Source: Chthonomonas sp. UBA2017 (GTDB taxonomy: Bacteria > Armatimonadota > Fimbriimonadia > Fimbriimonadales > Fimbriimonadaceae). From it: DNA of 64,000 nt. Each line of letters opens with the position of its first letter. Positions within the stretch are counted from its first letter, which is position 1. Below the pieces are notes generated by a model. It ran no database searches and had not been told where the DNA came from. It was given only the letters and a program-made list of their open reading frames with translations. A program made the position numbers and the translations under genes. The stretch lies in NCBI GenBank assembly GCA_002335425.1, contig DDCB01000017.1, positions 102,236 through 166,235 of the forward strand. The letters run 5' to 3'. This document shows positions 17,334 through 24,875 of this stretch, piece after piece.

Positions 17334-17789
17334 TTACGCTCGGACGACTTCAGGTTCGACGGTGATTTCGACCTTGCCACGGACGGCGTTGGTCACGATG
17401 CAGTAGGCATCAGCTTTATGGGCCATATCGTGGGCCAAGGCGACCTGTTCATCGGTCGCATCGGCAGATAAGGTGATTCGAGGCTTCAATGTGACGGCTT
17501 TGTAGTTGAAGGTCGCGCCAGCTTGTTCGACCTGCCCCACCGCTTGGGTCTGGACATCTTGGACGGGAAGCTTTCGGTTCGCGGCCACGATGCCAAAGGT
17601 GATCGTATAGCACCCGGCAATGGCGTTGGTGAGCAGTTCTTCGGGGTTGGTGCCGTCGCCGGGGCCTTGAAATTCGGGAGGCACGCTCAAGGGGACCTCG
17701 ACTCCGCTCCGCTCACTGCGAATTCGGCCAGAACCTTCTCGGCCGCCTTGCCATTGGACGGCCACAGGATACTCGTGGAGATTCGACAT
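17334..17789 (-). CDS. OsmC/Ohr-family peroxiredoxin-like protein
   Basis: This 151-residue member of the OsmC family reduces organic or inorganic hydroperoxides with cysteine thiols. The peroxidatic region N-P-E-E-L-L-T-N-A-I-A-G-C-Y-T-I-T-F-G carries one Cys (about residue 59). The second expected Cys appears in D-A-Y-C-I-V-T-N-A-V-R-G (about 133). Both active cysteines are therefore present, in line with a functional thiol peroxidase. It is the first gene of the operon with tpiA and the acyl-CoA thioesterase. Together with the selenoprotein at 20058 it adds to the thiol-based redox genes of this region, though they are not in one operon. Confidence 0.88.
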   Translation of the reverse strand: MSNLHEYPVAVQWQGGREGSGRIRSERSGVEVPLSVPPEFQGPGDGTNPEELLTNAIAGCYTITFGIVAANRKLPVQDVQTQAVGQVEQAGATFNYKAVTLKPRITLSADATDEQVALAHDMAHKADAYCIVTNAVRGKVEITVEPEVVRA

Positions 17790-17873
17790 AGGCCCTCAGT
17801 CTATCTCATTCCGGGTTCGCGATTGGGGGGCCTCACTTTTGCCTGGAGTTCGGCGTAGAATGAAAGAGAGCAG

Positions 17874-18236
17874 ATGGCTTGGAAACTCTATTACGACGGG
17901 GGATGCAACCTATGCCACGCGAGCAAACTTCGGGTGGAGCGGTGGGCCGAGCGCGCCGGAGTCCCGCTGGAAGTCGAGATTCTCCAGAGCGAAGAGGCCC
18001 AGAAAAAGAACTACGGCCAAGCGATGGTCTTAGAGGCGGACCGAGTCTATCAAGCCGAAGATGCGTGGCTCAAGCTGATGCTCATCGCCCCGTGGGGCTT
18101 GCGGTGGATCGGCTGGCTCGGCCGATTGCCGGGCTTTCGAACCCTCTTAGCTTGGGGATATCGAATTGTGGCGAAGTACCGATACCGATGGTTCGGCACC
18201 CGGGCGTGCCCGATGCCGATTCGACCCCCCACCTAG
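17874..18236 (+). CDS. DCC-family (DUF393) thiol-disulfide oxidoreductase-like protein
   Basis: This 120-residue protein has the defining DUF393 motif near its start, Y-Y-D-G-G-C-N-L-C-H (about residues 6-15), a thioredoxin-like C-x-x-C active site that follows the first strand. Downstream are helices and two aromatic/hydrophobic segments (L-M-L-I-A-P-W-G-L-R-W-I-G-W-L) characteristic of the family. Members are predicted redox proteins, but substrates are largely unknown. A purine-rich GAAAGAGAG lies just before the ATG, and TAGAAT (17854-17859) is a possible -10 box. The gene ends about 80 bp before tmRNA. Confidence 0.85.
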   Translation: MAWKLYYDGGCNLCHASKLRVERWAERAGVPLEVEILQSEEAQKKNYGQAMVLEADRVYQAEDAWLKLMLIAPWGLRWIGWLGRLPGFRTLLAWGYRIVAKYRYRWFGTRACPMPIRPPT

Positions 18237-18319
18237 CCCACAGGCCGCCGTCGTCGATCTCAGTTGGGCCCTTTGGAACGCCCGGCGCCGTCCCGATGTT
18301 ATACTGAGTGAAGACAACT

Positions 18320-18671
18320 GGGGGCGTCAGGGTTCGACAGAGTTGAATCGTCTCCGGGTTGCGAGCCGAGGAGCCGTTGGCCTCGTAAAAAGCGGCAAAA
18401 AAAGTAACTGCGAACAACAACTTCGCTTACGCAGCCTAATTAGTCTGCGCATCGCACGTTCTCGAGCCGGTAGGGAACGGTCTGCGGTGTGATCAAATCC
18501 GGACCGCGAAGCTGGCTTCCGCCTGGAGCCGAATCGTTAAATCAATCAGGCTAAGCGTCGACTAGCCGATCTCGGGGCAGGTCGTCGCCGACAACCAAAC
18601 TGAGAAGACGCTCGTGGTGACCTTGGGAAGGGCGACTTTGGAAGAGGGTTCAATTCCCTCCGCCTCCACCA
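18320..18671 (+). ncRNA. ssrA: Transfer-messenger RNA (tmRNA)
   Basis: This 352-nt one-piece tmRNA rescues stalled ribosomes. The 5' end GGGGGCG pairs with CGCCTCC near the 3' end, giving the tRNA-like acceptor, and the T-arm GAGGG-TTCAATT-CCCTC precedes an encoded ACCA. The tag reading frame begins at GCG 18410 after the usual GTAACT and encodes A-N-N-N-F-A-Y-A-A, followed by TAA at 18437. TATACT at 18300-18305 is a likely -10 box. The tag ends in A-A, as expected for ClpXP/ClpAP-type degradation signals. Confidence 0.96.
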
Positions 18672-18703
18672 GTTTCTTGTGGAAAAATGCTGTGCCGGTT
18701 GAA

Positions 18704-18729
18704 GCCGCTCACAGCGTCCCGCAGTTCGC
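18704..18729. repeat. 26-bp dispersed repeat, copy 1
   Basis: Identical to 28806-28831. About 70 bp further on, both copies are followed by related text ('ccttcgct...gtcggccc...cttggggagg...ttcag'), so a longer, partly decayed element is likely. It fills most of the 211-bp gap between tmRNA and the sigma factor gene; no gene is seen in that gap. Confidence 0.6.
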
Positions 18730-18882
18730 ATCTGGTCTCGATTCCAGGAACCAGGCCTTTAGGGCCTTCGCTAGGGGATGTCGGCCCTTCGCGCCTTGGG
18801 GAGGTTCAGGAGCTCGTTCTTGACATTCTCGATTTCACCGTCCCGCCGAACCGCCAGGCCTCCAAACCGGGCTGGGGGGTCG

Positions 18883-19476
18883 CTAGGGCGCGCTGATCGA
18901 CCGCTTCATCAGACCGGCGCGCAGGAGCTTGCGACCCCGATGAATCCGCGAGCGGACGGTCCCGATCGTCGTCCTTTGAATCTCGGCGATCTCGCCGTAG
19001 CTCCGGCCTTCGATGTCGCACAAGATCAGCACCGCTCGATAGACCTCGGGCAGCTCGGCAAGGCAAGCCCGGACCTCGTCGGAGTATTCCGAACGGATCA
19101 CGTCTTCGGCCGGGTTCGACTGCGGATCGACAATCGGCATGTCTTGCAGGTCTCCGTCCGAAGGGCTCACCATGGCGTGGATCGATTCCGCCTTGCGGAT
19201 CGGATTTTCGCGGCGGCGGCTGTCCAAGTAGGCTCGCTGCATGATCCGGAGCAGCCAATTCAAGAATGGCCGGCCCGGCATATAGGAGTCGAAGCCCTTC
19301 CAAGCCTTCACGTAGGTCTCTTGCACAAGGTCCTCGGCGTCGGAGGCGTTGCGGGTGAGTTGCAGGGCCATCGAATAAGCTCGCCGCTTGGTCTCGCGAA
19401 CCATTGATTCGAACTGATCGGCGGAGAGGCGGGTGCCTTCTCCGATGTTTCGCTGGAGTTCGTTCAGTGTTGCCAT
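18883..19476 (-). CDS. ECF-type RNA polymerase sigma factor
   Basis: This 197-residue sigma-70 family protein has only the two core regions. Region 2 (about residues 20-95) includes D-A-E-D-L-V-Q-E-T-Y-V-K-A-W-K-G-F and the -10 recognition helix with F-L-N-W-L-L-R-I. Region 4 (about 135-190) has L-A-E-L-P-E-V-Y-R-A-V-L-I-L-C-D-I-E-G-R-S-Y-G-E-I-A-E, then T-V-R-S-R-I-H-R-G-R-K-L-L. No anti-sigma factor gene is adjacent, which is unusual for ECF factors. The N-terminal 20 residues are not conserved. A purine-rich AAAGG lies before the ATG. Confidence 0.92.
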   Translation of the reverse strand: MATLNELQRNIGEGTRLSADQFESMVRETKRRAYSMALQLTRNASDAEDLVQETYVKAWKGFDSYMPGRPFLNWLLRIMQRAYLDSRRRENPIRKAESIHAMVSPSDGDLQDMPIVDPQSNPAEDVIRSEYSDEVRACLAELPEVYRAVLILCDIEGRSYGEIAEIQRTTIGTVRSRIHRGRKLLRAGLMKRSISAP

Positions 19477-19652
19477 GATCTTTGCCTTTCGCTGACTTCC
19501 GTTCTCTCCTTCTTTATATTACTGGACGATCATACGAAAAACAATAGTTCCATCATTACTTTTTCGATTTTGTTGCAATTTTTCGGGGTTAGACCCCACA
19601 ATAGAGGGTGTTCAGGTTCAAACCGGGCCTGAGCTCTCTCGGTGATCGAGCC

Positions 19653-20018
19653 ATGAAAATCGTATTCATCACTCAAGACCCCGAAGTGCGAGCCGTCGCC
19701 GAGCGTTCCTTTCCGGCGACCGAGGAGCTTCACTTCTTCGAAAACTGGTCCCAAGGGCTGGAGGCTTGTCAGGGGGCGACCTTGCTCTATGTCGACCAAG
19801 AAGCGACCCTTGAGTCTCCCCACAAGATTGCGGGCTATGAGCGATTTGCCGAGGCGAAGATGGGCCACCCCGTGGCGGGGCCGGTGAAGGTTGTGTTGAT
19901 CAGCCCGCCCTCGGACTATGAGCTCGATTTTGTTGTTGGATGGCCGGACTTCTTGTTTCAACGCATCGGCAAGCCGCTGACCAAGCAACAAGTCTTATTG
20001 CCTTGGATCAGCCTCTAG
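19653..20018 (+). CDS. Small receiver-like hypothetical protein
   Basis: This is a 121-residue protein from ATG 19653; an in-frame start 15 codons earlier has no support. It begins M-K-I-V-F-I-T-Q-D-P-E-V-R-A-V-A, which resembles the first strand and helix of a response-regulator receiver. A strand L-L-Y-V-D-Q-E lies about where the phospho-acceptor would be, and K-V-V-L-I-S-P-P and F-Q-R-I-G-K-P-L echo the later strands and the conserved Lys-Pro. The acidic pocket after strand 1 is missing, so if it is receiver-like it is a divergent or non-phosphorylated version. It is followed after 39 bp by the selenoprotein gene on the same strand. Confidence 0.5.
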   Translation: MKIVFITQDPEVRAVAERSFPATEELHFFENWSQGLEACQGATLLYVDQEATLESPHKIAGYERFAEAKMGHPVAGPVKVVLISPPSDYELDFVVGWPDFLFQRIGKPLTKQQVLLPWISL

Positions 20019-20057
20019 GGGCCGATCTTCTGAGGGCCCAGAGCGTAGTTCCCAGTG

Positions 20058-20603
20058 ATGCCAGCTCCTGATCGGGTCGACCTCAACCAATCTGTGCTTC
20101 TCAGCTCGGGCGAGCAGCGCCCCCTCAGCGCGTTGGTCCAGGACCGCCCGCTCGTCTTGATTTTCCTTCGCCACTTCGGGTGAGTCTTTTGCCGAGAGCA
20201 AGTCGCGCGAGTTCGCCGACATCCCGACTGGAACCTTGCGTTTGTGAGCATGGCGACCCCGGCGCAAGCCGAAGAGTTTCGCGAGAAGATCGGCTCGCCG
20301 CATGTCTTTGTCTGCGACCCAGATCAAATTCTTTTTCGAGCGTTTGGGCTGGGCCGAGGGACTCTCGGCCAGATGTTCAACCCTCGGGTGTTTGCGCGCG
20401 GGTTCGGGGCGATGCTCCAAGGGCACGGGGTCGGAAAGCCGGTTGGCGATCCGATGCAGATGCCGGGAGCCTTTCGAATCGAGCCGAACGGCGAGATCAC
20501 TTGGGCCTATCGTAGCGTCGATGCCGCCGATAACCCTAAGGATTCTGTTCTGGAAAGCGTGCTTCAGGGCTCATCCGGAAGCTCGAACCCAGCGGAAAAA
20601 TGA
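20058..20603 (+). CDS. Selenocysteine-containing peroxiredoxin-like protein (AhpC/TSA_2 family)
   Basis: The frame from ATG 20058 to TAA 20603 is open for 181 residues except for one in-frame TGA at 20181-20183 (codon 42). The residues around it read F-L-R-H-F-G-U-V-F-C-R-E-Q. In the AhpC/TSA_2 (PRXL2-like) family this position is the first Cys of F-x-R-H-x-G-C-x-x-C-R-E. The protein before and after the TGA forms one complete thioredoxin-fold domain, ending with P-G-A-F-R-I-E-P-N-G-E-I-T-W-A-Y. A SECIS-like hairpin begins 18 nt after the TGA and tRNA-Sec is encoded in this window. The selenol would be the attacking residue for peroxide or disulfide reduction. Standard gene calling would report only a truncated 119-residue piece. 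The 3' end overlaps the convergent phosphatase by 68 bp. Confidence 0.88.
20202..20220 (+). promoter_or_regulatory. Candidate SECIS element for the UGA at 20181
   Basis: GTCG (20202-20205) pairs with CGAC (20217-20220), C206 is bulged, GCG (207-209) pairs with CGC (214-216), and the loop is AGTT. The E. coli fdhF element has the same plan: stem, one bulged base, short upper stem and a loop carrying G-U. Here the bulge is C rather than U. The loop G is 30 nt after the T of TGA, inside the 16-37 nt range described for bacterial SECIS loops. Confidence 0.6.
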
Positions 20604-21324
20604 CATACGGCTTGCCGATGCGCCGATTCGCCAACAGATCGGCTTCGATGAATTCTGAACCGTCGGCATACCGGACATCCGCGCCCAATTCGCGACAGAT
20701 CGTCACGACGGCGGCGACGTCGTAGAGCTTGCACTTATCATCGATCAGGCCGCGAAATCGCTGGGTGGCGACGTAGACGCCATCGAAGACGATGCACCCG
20801 GTGTAGCGCACTTTGCCGGGAAAGATCTCATTCGGGTATCGCTGGGGCAGGCCGTCGTTGTGGCTGACGATCTCAAAGGGTTGAATTTCGCCGGGCGGAA
20901 TCGAGGCCATCGGCTCGCCGTTGAGCGTCGCACCGGCTCCGCGTCGAGCCAGATAGAGCTCCTGAAAATCGGGCATCGCGACGGCGCCGAGCTCAAGGTG
21001 GCCGTGTCGAAAGAGGGCGACACTGACTCCCCAAAGCGGAGACCCAAAAGCGTAGTTCGAGGTCCCATCGACGGGATCGATCATCCAAAGACCCTCGGGA
21101 CCAGGCTCGCTCCAGCCGAGTTCCTCTCCCCAGATCGCCGAACCGGGCAAGGCCTCCAGGAGCAGAGGCCGCAGCCAACGCTCCAACTCCGGGTCGGCCT
21201 TCGTGACTAAAGAGCCATCAGATTTGACCGTAAAATCACCGGGAGAGCGAAGGTCCTGGGCCATCTGACCAGCCTCTTGGACCCACGATCCGAGGCGATT
21301 TAACAAGACGTCAAGGTCGGCCAC
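20536..21324 (-). CDS. Inositol monophosphatase-family phosphatase
   Basis: This 262-residue enzyme belongs to the Li-sensitive, Mg-dependent phosphatase family (IMPase, CysQ, histidinol-phosphatase HisN). Metal-binding motifs are G-E-E-L-G (about residues 65-69) and W-M-I-D-P-V-D-G-T-S-N-Y (about 80-91), with K-A-D near residue 42. The last motif, Y-D-V-A-A-V-V-T-I-C-R-E-L-G-A, replaces the more usual W-D-x-A-A. Variation at this position, and the lack of biosynthetic neighbours, leave the substrate open among inositol phosphate, histidinol phosphate and PAP. The 3' end overlaps the selenoprotein gene in convergent orientation. It is transcribed after the TPR-OGT gene, 16 bp downstream of it. 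Confidence 0.87.
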   Translation of the reverse strand: MADLDVLLNRLGSWVQEAGQMAQDLRSPGDFTVKSDGSLVTKADPELERWLRPLLLEALPGSAIWGEELGWSEPGPEGLWMIDPVDGTSNYAFGSPLWGVSVALFRHGHLELGAVAMPDFQELYLARRGAGATLNGEPMASIPPGEIQPFEIVSHNDGLPQRYPNEIFPGKVRYTGCIVFDGVYVATQRFRGLIDDKCKLYDVAAVVTICRELGADVRYADGSEFIEADLLANRRIGKPYVIFPLGSSFRMSPEARFPEQNP

Positions 21325-21340
21325 GACGTCAGTTTAGCAC

Positions 21341-23119
21341 TCAACCGAGCACGGGCGGAGCTTCGCGACACCACTTTTGCCAGGCTTGGCGATAGAACGA
21401 TTCGAGCTCGCGGCAGTGGGCCGGACCGTCACAAAGCCGTGATGTCATCAGCTCTTCTCGGAGTCTAGCTCGAATCTGAGCTAAGCGAACTGGGTCGCGG
21501 ACGAGGCCTTGAACGATCTCCACCATCCCCTCGAAGGAGTCCGAGGCCCACTCGGGATGGCCGATGGACGTGACCAGACTCAGCCCGACGCGGGACCGGT
21601 GGACCTGACCGTAGTGAGTCACCACCGGAACCCCCATGGAGAGCGCCTCGCAGGTCGTTGTGGTGCCGTGATATGGGAACGAGTCCAAGGCCACGTCGAC
21701 CTCATTGTATGTTCCGAGGTGCTCGGCGATGGTGTCGCGGGCATTTCGCAAGTCGAGCCGATCCGACTCGACTCCGTTTTCGGCGAAAAGCTGAATCAGT
21801 CGGTCTTGAGCGGCCTGAACGTCGAGCCCGTACGATTTCAGGATGATCTTTGAGTTCGGGACCGCCAAGAGGACTCGGCTCCACTGATGGACCGTCGCTG
21901 GAGTGAGCTTGGCAACCTGGTTAAAGCTCCCAAAGGTGAAGAATCCGTTTCGTTCGAAGGGCAAGGGTCCGACCGGTGGGGCGTCTTTTTGGACTTGATA
22001 CACGAGGAACGAACCCGGCAACCGGGCGAGGCTTTCTGTGGAATTTGGCTCGGAGCCGGGAGGATCGGTGCGCTCATCCACCACTCGATAGTCGATCGCC
22101 TGGAGCCCGGTGGAGTTGCAGTATCCAATCATCGTCACCTCAATGGGGGCTGGCTTGCGAGCGAACAGCTCCATGGAGTTGCCTTCGGTCAGTCCGGAGA
22201 GGTCGACCAAGATGTCGATGTTGTCTTGGCGTACGAGGTCGTACTGCTTGTCCAGCGTCATCGGAAAGATGTGCTTGAAGTCGTCGGCGAGCTTTCTCAG
22301 GTGGTGGGTCATCGAGTCCACAAAGACGTGTCGGTAATACAGGGTCACGTGGACGGCCTCTCGGTCGCGGTGAAGCAAGATCGGCTCAATGAAACTCGCC
22401 ACCGAGTGGATGCGGAAGTCTGGAGACACGTATCCGATCTTCAACCGGCGATCGGGCGAGCGGTCATGAGGAAAGTTGCTGTTGCGCCATTGAGCGATCT
22501 GCTCGACGAGTTGCGAGTGAAACTTCGTGGCCTCTTGAATCTCTCGTTCATCCACCCGGTCGCTCATGTTGAGGGTGAAGACATAAGCCATCGCGAGTTT
22601 GAGGTCGGGTTTGGCCTTTTTGATCCCGTCGCGGAAGACCTCGAGCGCATCCTCAATCGCTCCATAAGCTCGATAAGCCTGGCCCATCGCTCCGTAGCCC
22701 TCCATTCGATAGGGGTTCGACGCGATCGCTTGTCGTCCGACATCGACGGCTTCGGCCATCTTGCCTTGCCCTTCAAGAGAGCCAGCCAAAGCGAGAAATC
22801 CATCGAAGAACCTCGGATCGAGCCTCAGGCATTCGCGAGCGACCGGTTCGGCTTCCGCGAACCTCTTGAGGCTCATGTAGGAGCAGGCGAGATTGTTGTG
22901 AAACTGAGCGACGGTCGGCGAGAGCTTGACCGCTTTCTGGGCGTACTGCAGGCTCTCTTCTCTTTTGCCTAGAATATCGAGATCGTAGGCCAAAAGCGAG
23001 TAGAGGACGCCTTGAGTCGGGTTCGCTTGGATGGCCCGGAGCAAGATTCGGGCTGCTTGGTCTGATTGACCATTGTTGCGATACTCTTCCGCGGCCTTGA
23101 TCGCAGCTTTGGCATCCAT
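21341..23119 (-). CDS. TPR plus O-GlcNAc-transferase-like (SPINDLY-type) glycosyltransferase, paralogue 1
   Basis: This 592-residue protein has N-terminal TPR repeats (about residues 1-200) with the usual spacing of A, G/A, Y and P positions, for example A-A-E-E-Y-R-N-N-G-Q-S-D-Q-A-A. A GT41-like catalytic region follows: L-K-I-G-Y-V-S-P-D-F-R-I-H-S-V-A, D-I-L-V-D-L-S-G-L, M-I-G-Y-C-N-S-T-G, the F-T-F-G-S-F-N-Q-V-A-K-L block and D-S-F-P-Y-H-G-T-T-T-T-C-E-A-L-S-M-G-V-P-V-V-T-H-Y-G. By homology it would transfer a sugar from UDP-GlcNAc or a similar donor to Ser/Thr of proteins. ATG 23119 is used because the longer reading from 23236 would run into tRNA-Gly. Confidence 0.9.
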   Translation of the reverse strand: MDAKAAIKAAEEYRNNGQSDQAARILLRAIQANPTQGVLYSLLAYDLDILGKREESLQYAQKAVKLSPTVAQFHNNLACSYMSLKRFAEAEPVARECLRLDPRFFDGFLALAGSLEGQGKMAEAVDVGRQAIASNPYRMEGYGAMGQAYRAYGAIEDALEVFRDGIKKAKPDLKLAMAYVFTLNMSDRVDEREIQEATKFHSQLVEQIAQWRNSNFPHDRSPDRRLKIGYVSPDFRIHSVASFIEPILLHRDREAVHVTLYYRHVFVDSMTHHLRKLADDFKHIFPMTLDKQYDLVRQDNIDILVDLSGLTEGNSMELFARKPAPIEVTMIGYCNSTGLQAIDYRVVDERTDPPGSEPNSTESLARLPGSFLVYQVQKDAPPVGPLPFERNGFFTFGSFNQVAKLTPATVHQWSRVLLAVPNSKIILKSYGLDVQAAQDRLIQLFAENGVESDRLDLRNARDTIAEHLGTYNEVDVALDSFPYHGTTTTCEALSMGVPVVTHYGQVHRSRVGLSLVTSIGHPEWASDSFEGMVEIVQGLVRDPVRLAQIRARLREELMTSRLCDGPAHCRELESFYRQAWQKWCREAPPVLG

Positions 23120-23175
23120 GAATTTGCGGTCCCCAAAAGACGGAGAGCCACCCAAGGTGGCTCGCCAAGAAGATT

Positions 23176-23250
23176 TGGAGCGGGAGAAGAGATTCGAACC
23201 CTCGACCCTCTCGTTGGCAACGAGATGCTCTACCACTGAGCTACTCCCGC
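23176..23250 (-). tRNA. tRNA-Gly (anticodon GCC)
   Basis: A 75-nt cloverleaf with encoded CCA. Acceptor GCGGGAG pairs with CTCCCGC, the discriminator is U, and the anticodon stem TCTCG/CGAGA encloses TTGCCAA with anticodon GCC. The T-stem GAGGG/CTCTT uses two G-U pairs. Confidence 0.96.
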
Positions 23251-23263
23251 GTTGTCAGAGCAA

Positions 23264-23291
23264 GTTATACCACGTTTTTGGGCAAATGCAA
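23264..23291 (-). promoter_or_regulatory. Promoter of tRNA-Gly
   Basis: On the minus strand a -35 box TTGCAT (23291-23286) is 16 bp from a -10 box TATAAC (23269-23264). The tRNA begins 13 bp after the -10 box. Confidence 0.6.
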
Positions 23292-23403
23292 GGGACTCTT
23301 ATGCTGAAATTTGCCGAACTCGGCTCCATTCGGTGTAAGATACTTTTGCGGTCGGAGCCAAGGAATGGGTCCGAAGGTGCGGATGGCTTTGGAGTTGTCA
23401 AAA

Positions 23404-24810
23404 ATGATCGGTATGACCCCGCTCGGTGCTCGAATTCGATGGATCGTCGCCGCGTCGCTTGTTGCGACGACGTCGGTGGGCTTTGGGTTTACCGACGACG
23501 AGCGCGAGTCGGTCCTTCGATTTTGGTCCCAGCCGGGGCGCTATGAGGTCGCAGCTCCGGCCCGGGTCGCTCAGCTGGGCGAATGGCAAGTTCGCTTGAC
23601 CCCGGCGGGCTCGATGTGGCTCCACTCCCTGAACACGAAGCGCGGCTTGGGCAAAGTTCCGCCGACCACCGATGCCAAGCTCAACCCCGCCCAATTCGGC
23701 GACAGCGAGCGCTGGATCGAAGCGCGAATCGCCTGGGATCGAGCGGTGGCGCAACAGCTGGCCGACCAGAAGAACGGACGCACACCGAGCCCGAACCCGG
23801 TCCGCGACCCCGGTCCGACGCCCGCCCCCTTATTGGCCCTCGCCGGGGCCCCGCCGCCTTTGGCCGAGGCGGTCCGTCCTCGACTTCACATCATCAGGTT
23901 CCCGGATGGCCAAGAAAGCCGGCTGGAAGACCATGTCGCCATGCGGCCTCGGTACGCCTTTTACCGATTCCACGAGGGAGTGATGAGCGGTGGCCAGTCG
24001 GTCCGAGGTCTGCCCTCATCGGAAGTCGATCGGCTGTACCAGAAGGCCGGCATCAGCGGATTTCAACGTCGCGTGCTCGAAGCAGTGAGCCTGCTTGAAG
24101 GCGGCTTCGACTCGGTCAACACCTACGACACTGGATTCGTTTCGGTGGGGGTCATTCAGTTCGCTTCGCGAAGCGCTGGAGCCGGGGCCTTGGGCCGAGT
24201 TTTGCTCCGGATGAAGAAAGACGCGCCGCGAGCATTTGAGGTCGACTTCCGCCGATTTGGACTCGATGTCACCGAAGATGCCCGACTGGTCGCCCTCGAT
24301 CTGGAGTCGGGCGAAGAAAAGGTCGGGCCTGAAGCCAACCAAGTGATCATTCAAGAAAAGCGTTTGGTCGCCGTCTTCCAGAGAGCCGGCCGCACAAGCG
24401 ATGCCTTCCGAATCGCTCAGCTTCAAGTGGCGATGGACGACTACTACCCCGGGAATGTCGAACTCGAGGTGAAGTGGAACGGTCGAACCTGGAGTGGCAC
24501 CGTCCAGGATGTGATTCAAACAGAAGCGGGTATGGCCACGCTGATGGATCGACTTGTCAACACCGGAAATCTGAACGGGCTCACCACCACCCTCGCCCGA
24601 ATCGCCACCGAGAACGGCCTGGATTGTATCTCCGATTGTGCGACGTTCGAGTATCAGATCACCCGGGCGATGACCTATCGAAAGGACTACCTCGCGGTGG
24701 CGGACCTTTCGAAGCCGCGCCTGATCGCGACCCAAGCCAACCGCTCGGGCGGACCGCGAACCGGTCGAACCCAAAACTCGAGTCAAAAACCTCCTGCCAA
24801 AAAGCCCTGA
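23404..24810 (+). CDS. Secreted protein with a possible lysozyme-like fold
   Basis: This 468-residue protein is of unknown family. ATG 23404 gives a short basic start and then a hydrophobic signal (R-W-I-V-A-A-S-L-V-A-T-T-S-V-G-F-G); starts at 23383 and 23413 are also possible. After a Pro-rich linker (about residues 130-170) the central region has L-E-A-V-S-L-L-E-G-G-F-D-S-V-N-T-Y-D and then F-V-S-V-G-V-I-Q-F-A-S. A Glu followed about 20 residues later by a 'G-x-x-Q-F' strand recalls the catalytic Glu and G-A-L-Q-F segment of lysozyme-like or chitosanase-like hydrolases. That is only a pattern match. The C-terminus is basic and Ser/Thr-rich. Confidence 0.6.
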   Translation: MIGMTPLGARIRWIVAASLVATTSVGFGFTDDERESVLRFWSQPGRYEVAAPARVAQLGEWQVRLTPAGSMWLHSLNTKRGLGKVPPTTDAKLNPAQFGDSERWIEARIAWDRAVAQQLADQKNGRTPSPNPVRDPGPTPAPLLALAGAPPPLAEAVRPRLHIIRFPDGQESRLEDHVAMRPRYAFYRFHEGVMSGGQSVRGLPSSEVDRLYQKAGISGFQRRVLEAVSLLEGGFDSVNTYDTGFVSVGVIQFASRSAGAGALGRVLLRMKKDAPRAFEVDFRRFGLDVTEDARLVALDLESGEEKVGPEANQVIIQEKRLVAVFQRAGRTSDAFRIAQLQVAMDDYYPGNVELEVKWNGRTWSGTVQDVIQTEAGMATLMDRLVNTGNLNGLTTTLARIATENGLDCISDCATFEYQITRAMTYRKDYLAVADLSKPRLIATQANRSGGPRTGRTQNSSQKPPAKKP

Positions 24811-24835
24811 ACCGGGGCCGAACGGCCCGGACCTC

Positions 24836-24865
24836 TTGGCAGAACTCTGGGCGCTCCACCATAAT
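24836..24865 (+). promoter_or_regulatory. Promoter of def-fmt, close to the start codon
   Basis: A -35 box TTGGCA (24836-24841) is 18 bp from a -10 box CATAAT (24860-24865). The ATG of def starts 10 bp after the -10 box, so the transcript should have a very short leader or none. Confidence 0.55.
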
Positions 24866-24875
24866 AACAAACGGT

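Noticed and set aside
20181..20183. TGA as a simple nonsense mutation (pseudogene)
   Set aside because: Position on the active-site Cys, a conserved-looking sequence on both sides, a SECIS-like hairpin and tRNA-Sec together favour recoding.
20244..20603. Independent 119-residue gene with a GTG start
   Set aside because: It is the C-terminal two-thirds of the selenoprotein in the same frame and lacks the active-site region.
23120..23236. Longer N-terminus of the first TPR-OGT protein
   Set aside because: The extra codons lie inside tRNA-Gly, so ATG 23119 is used.
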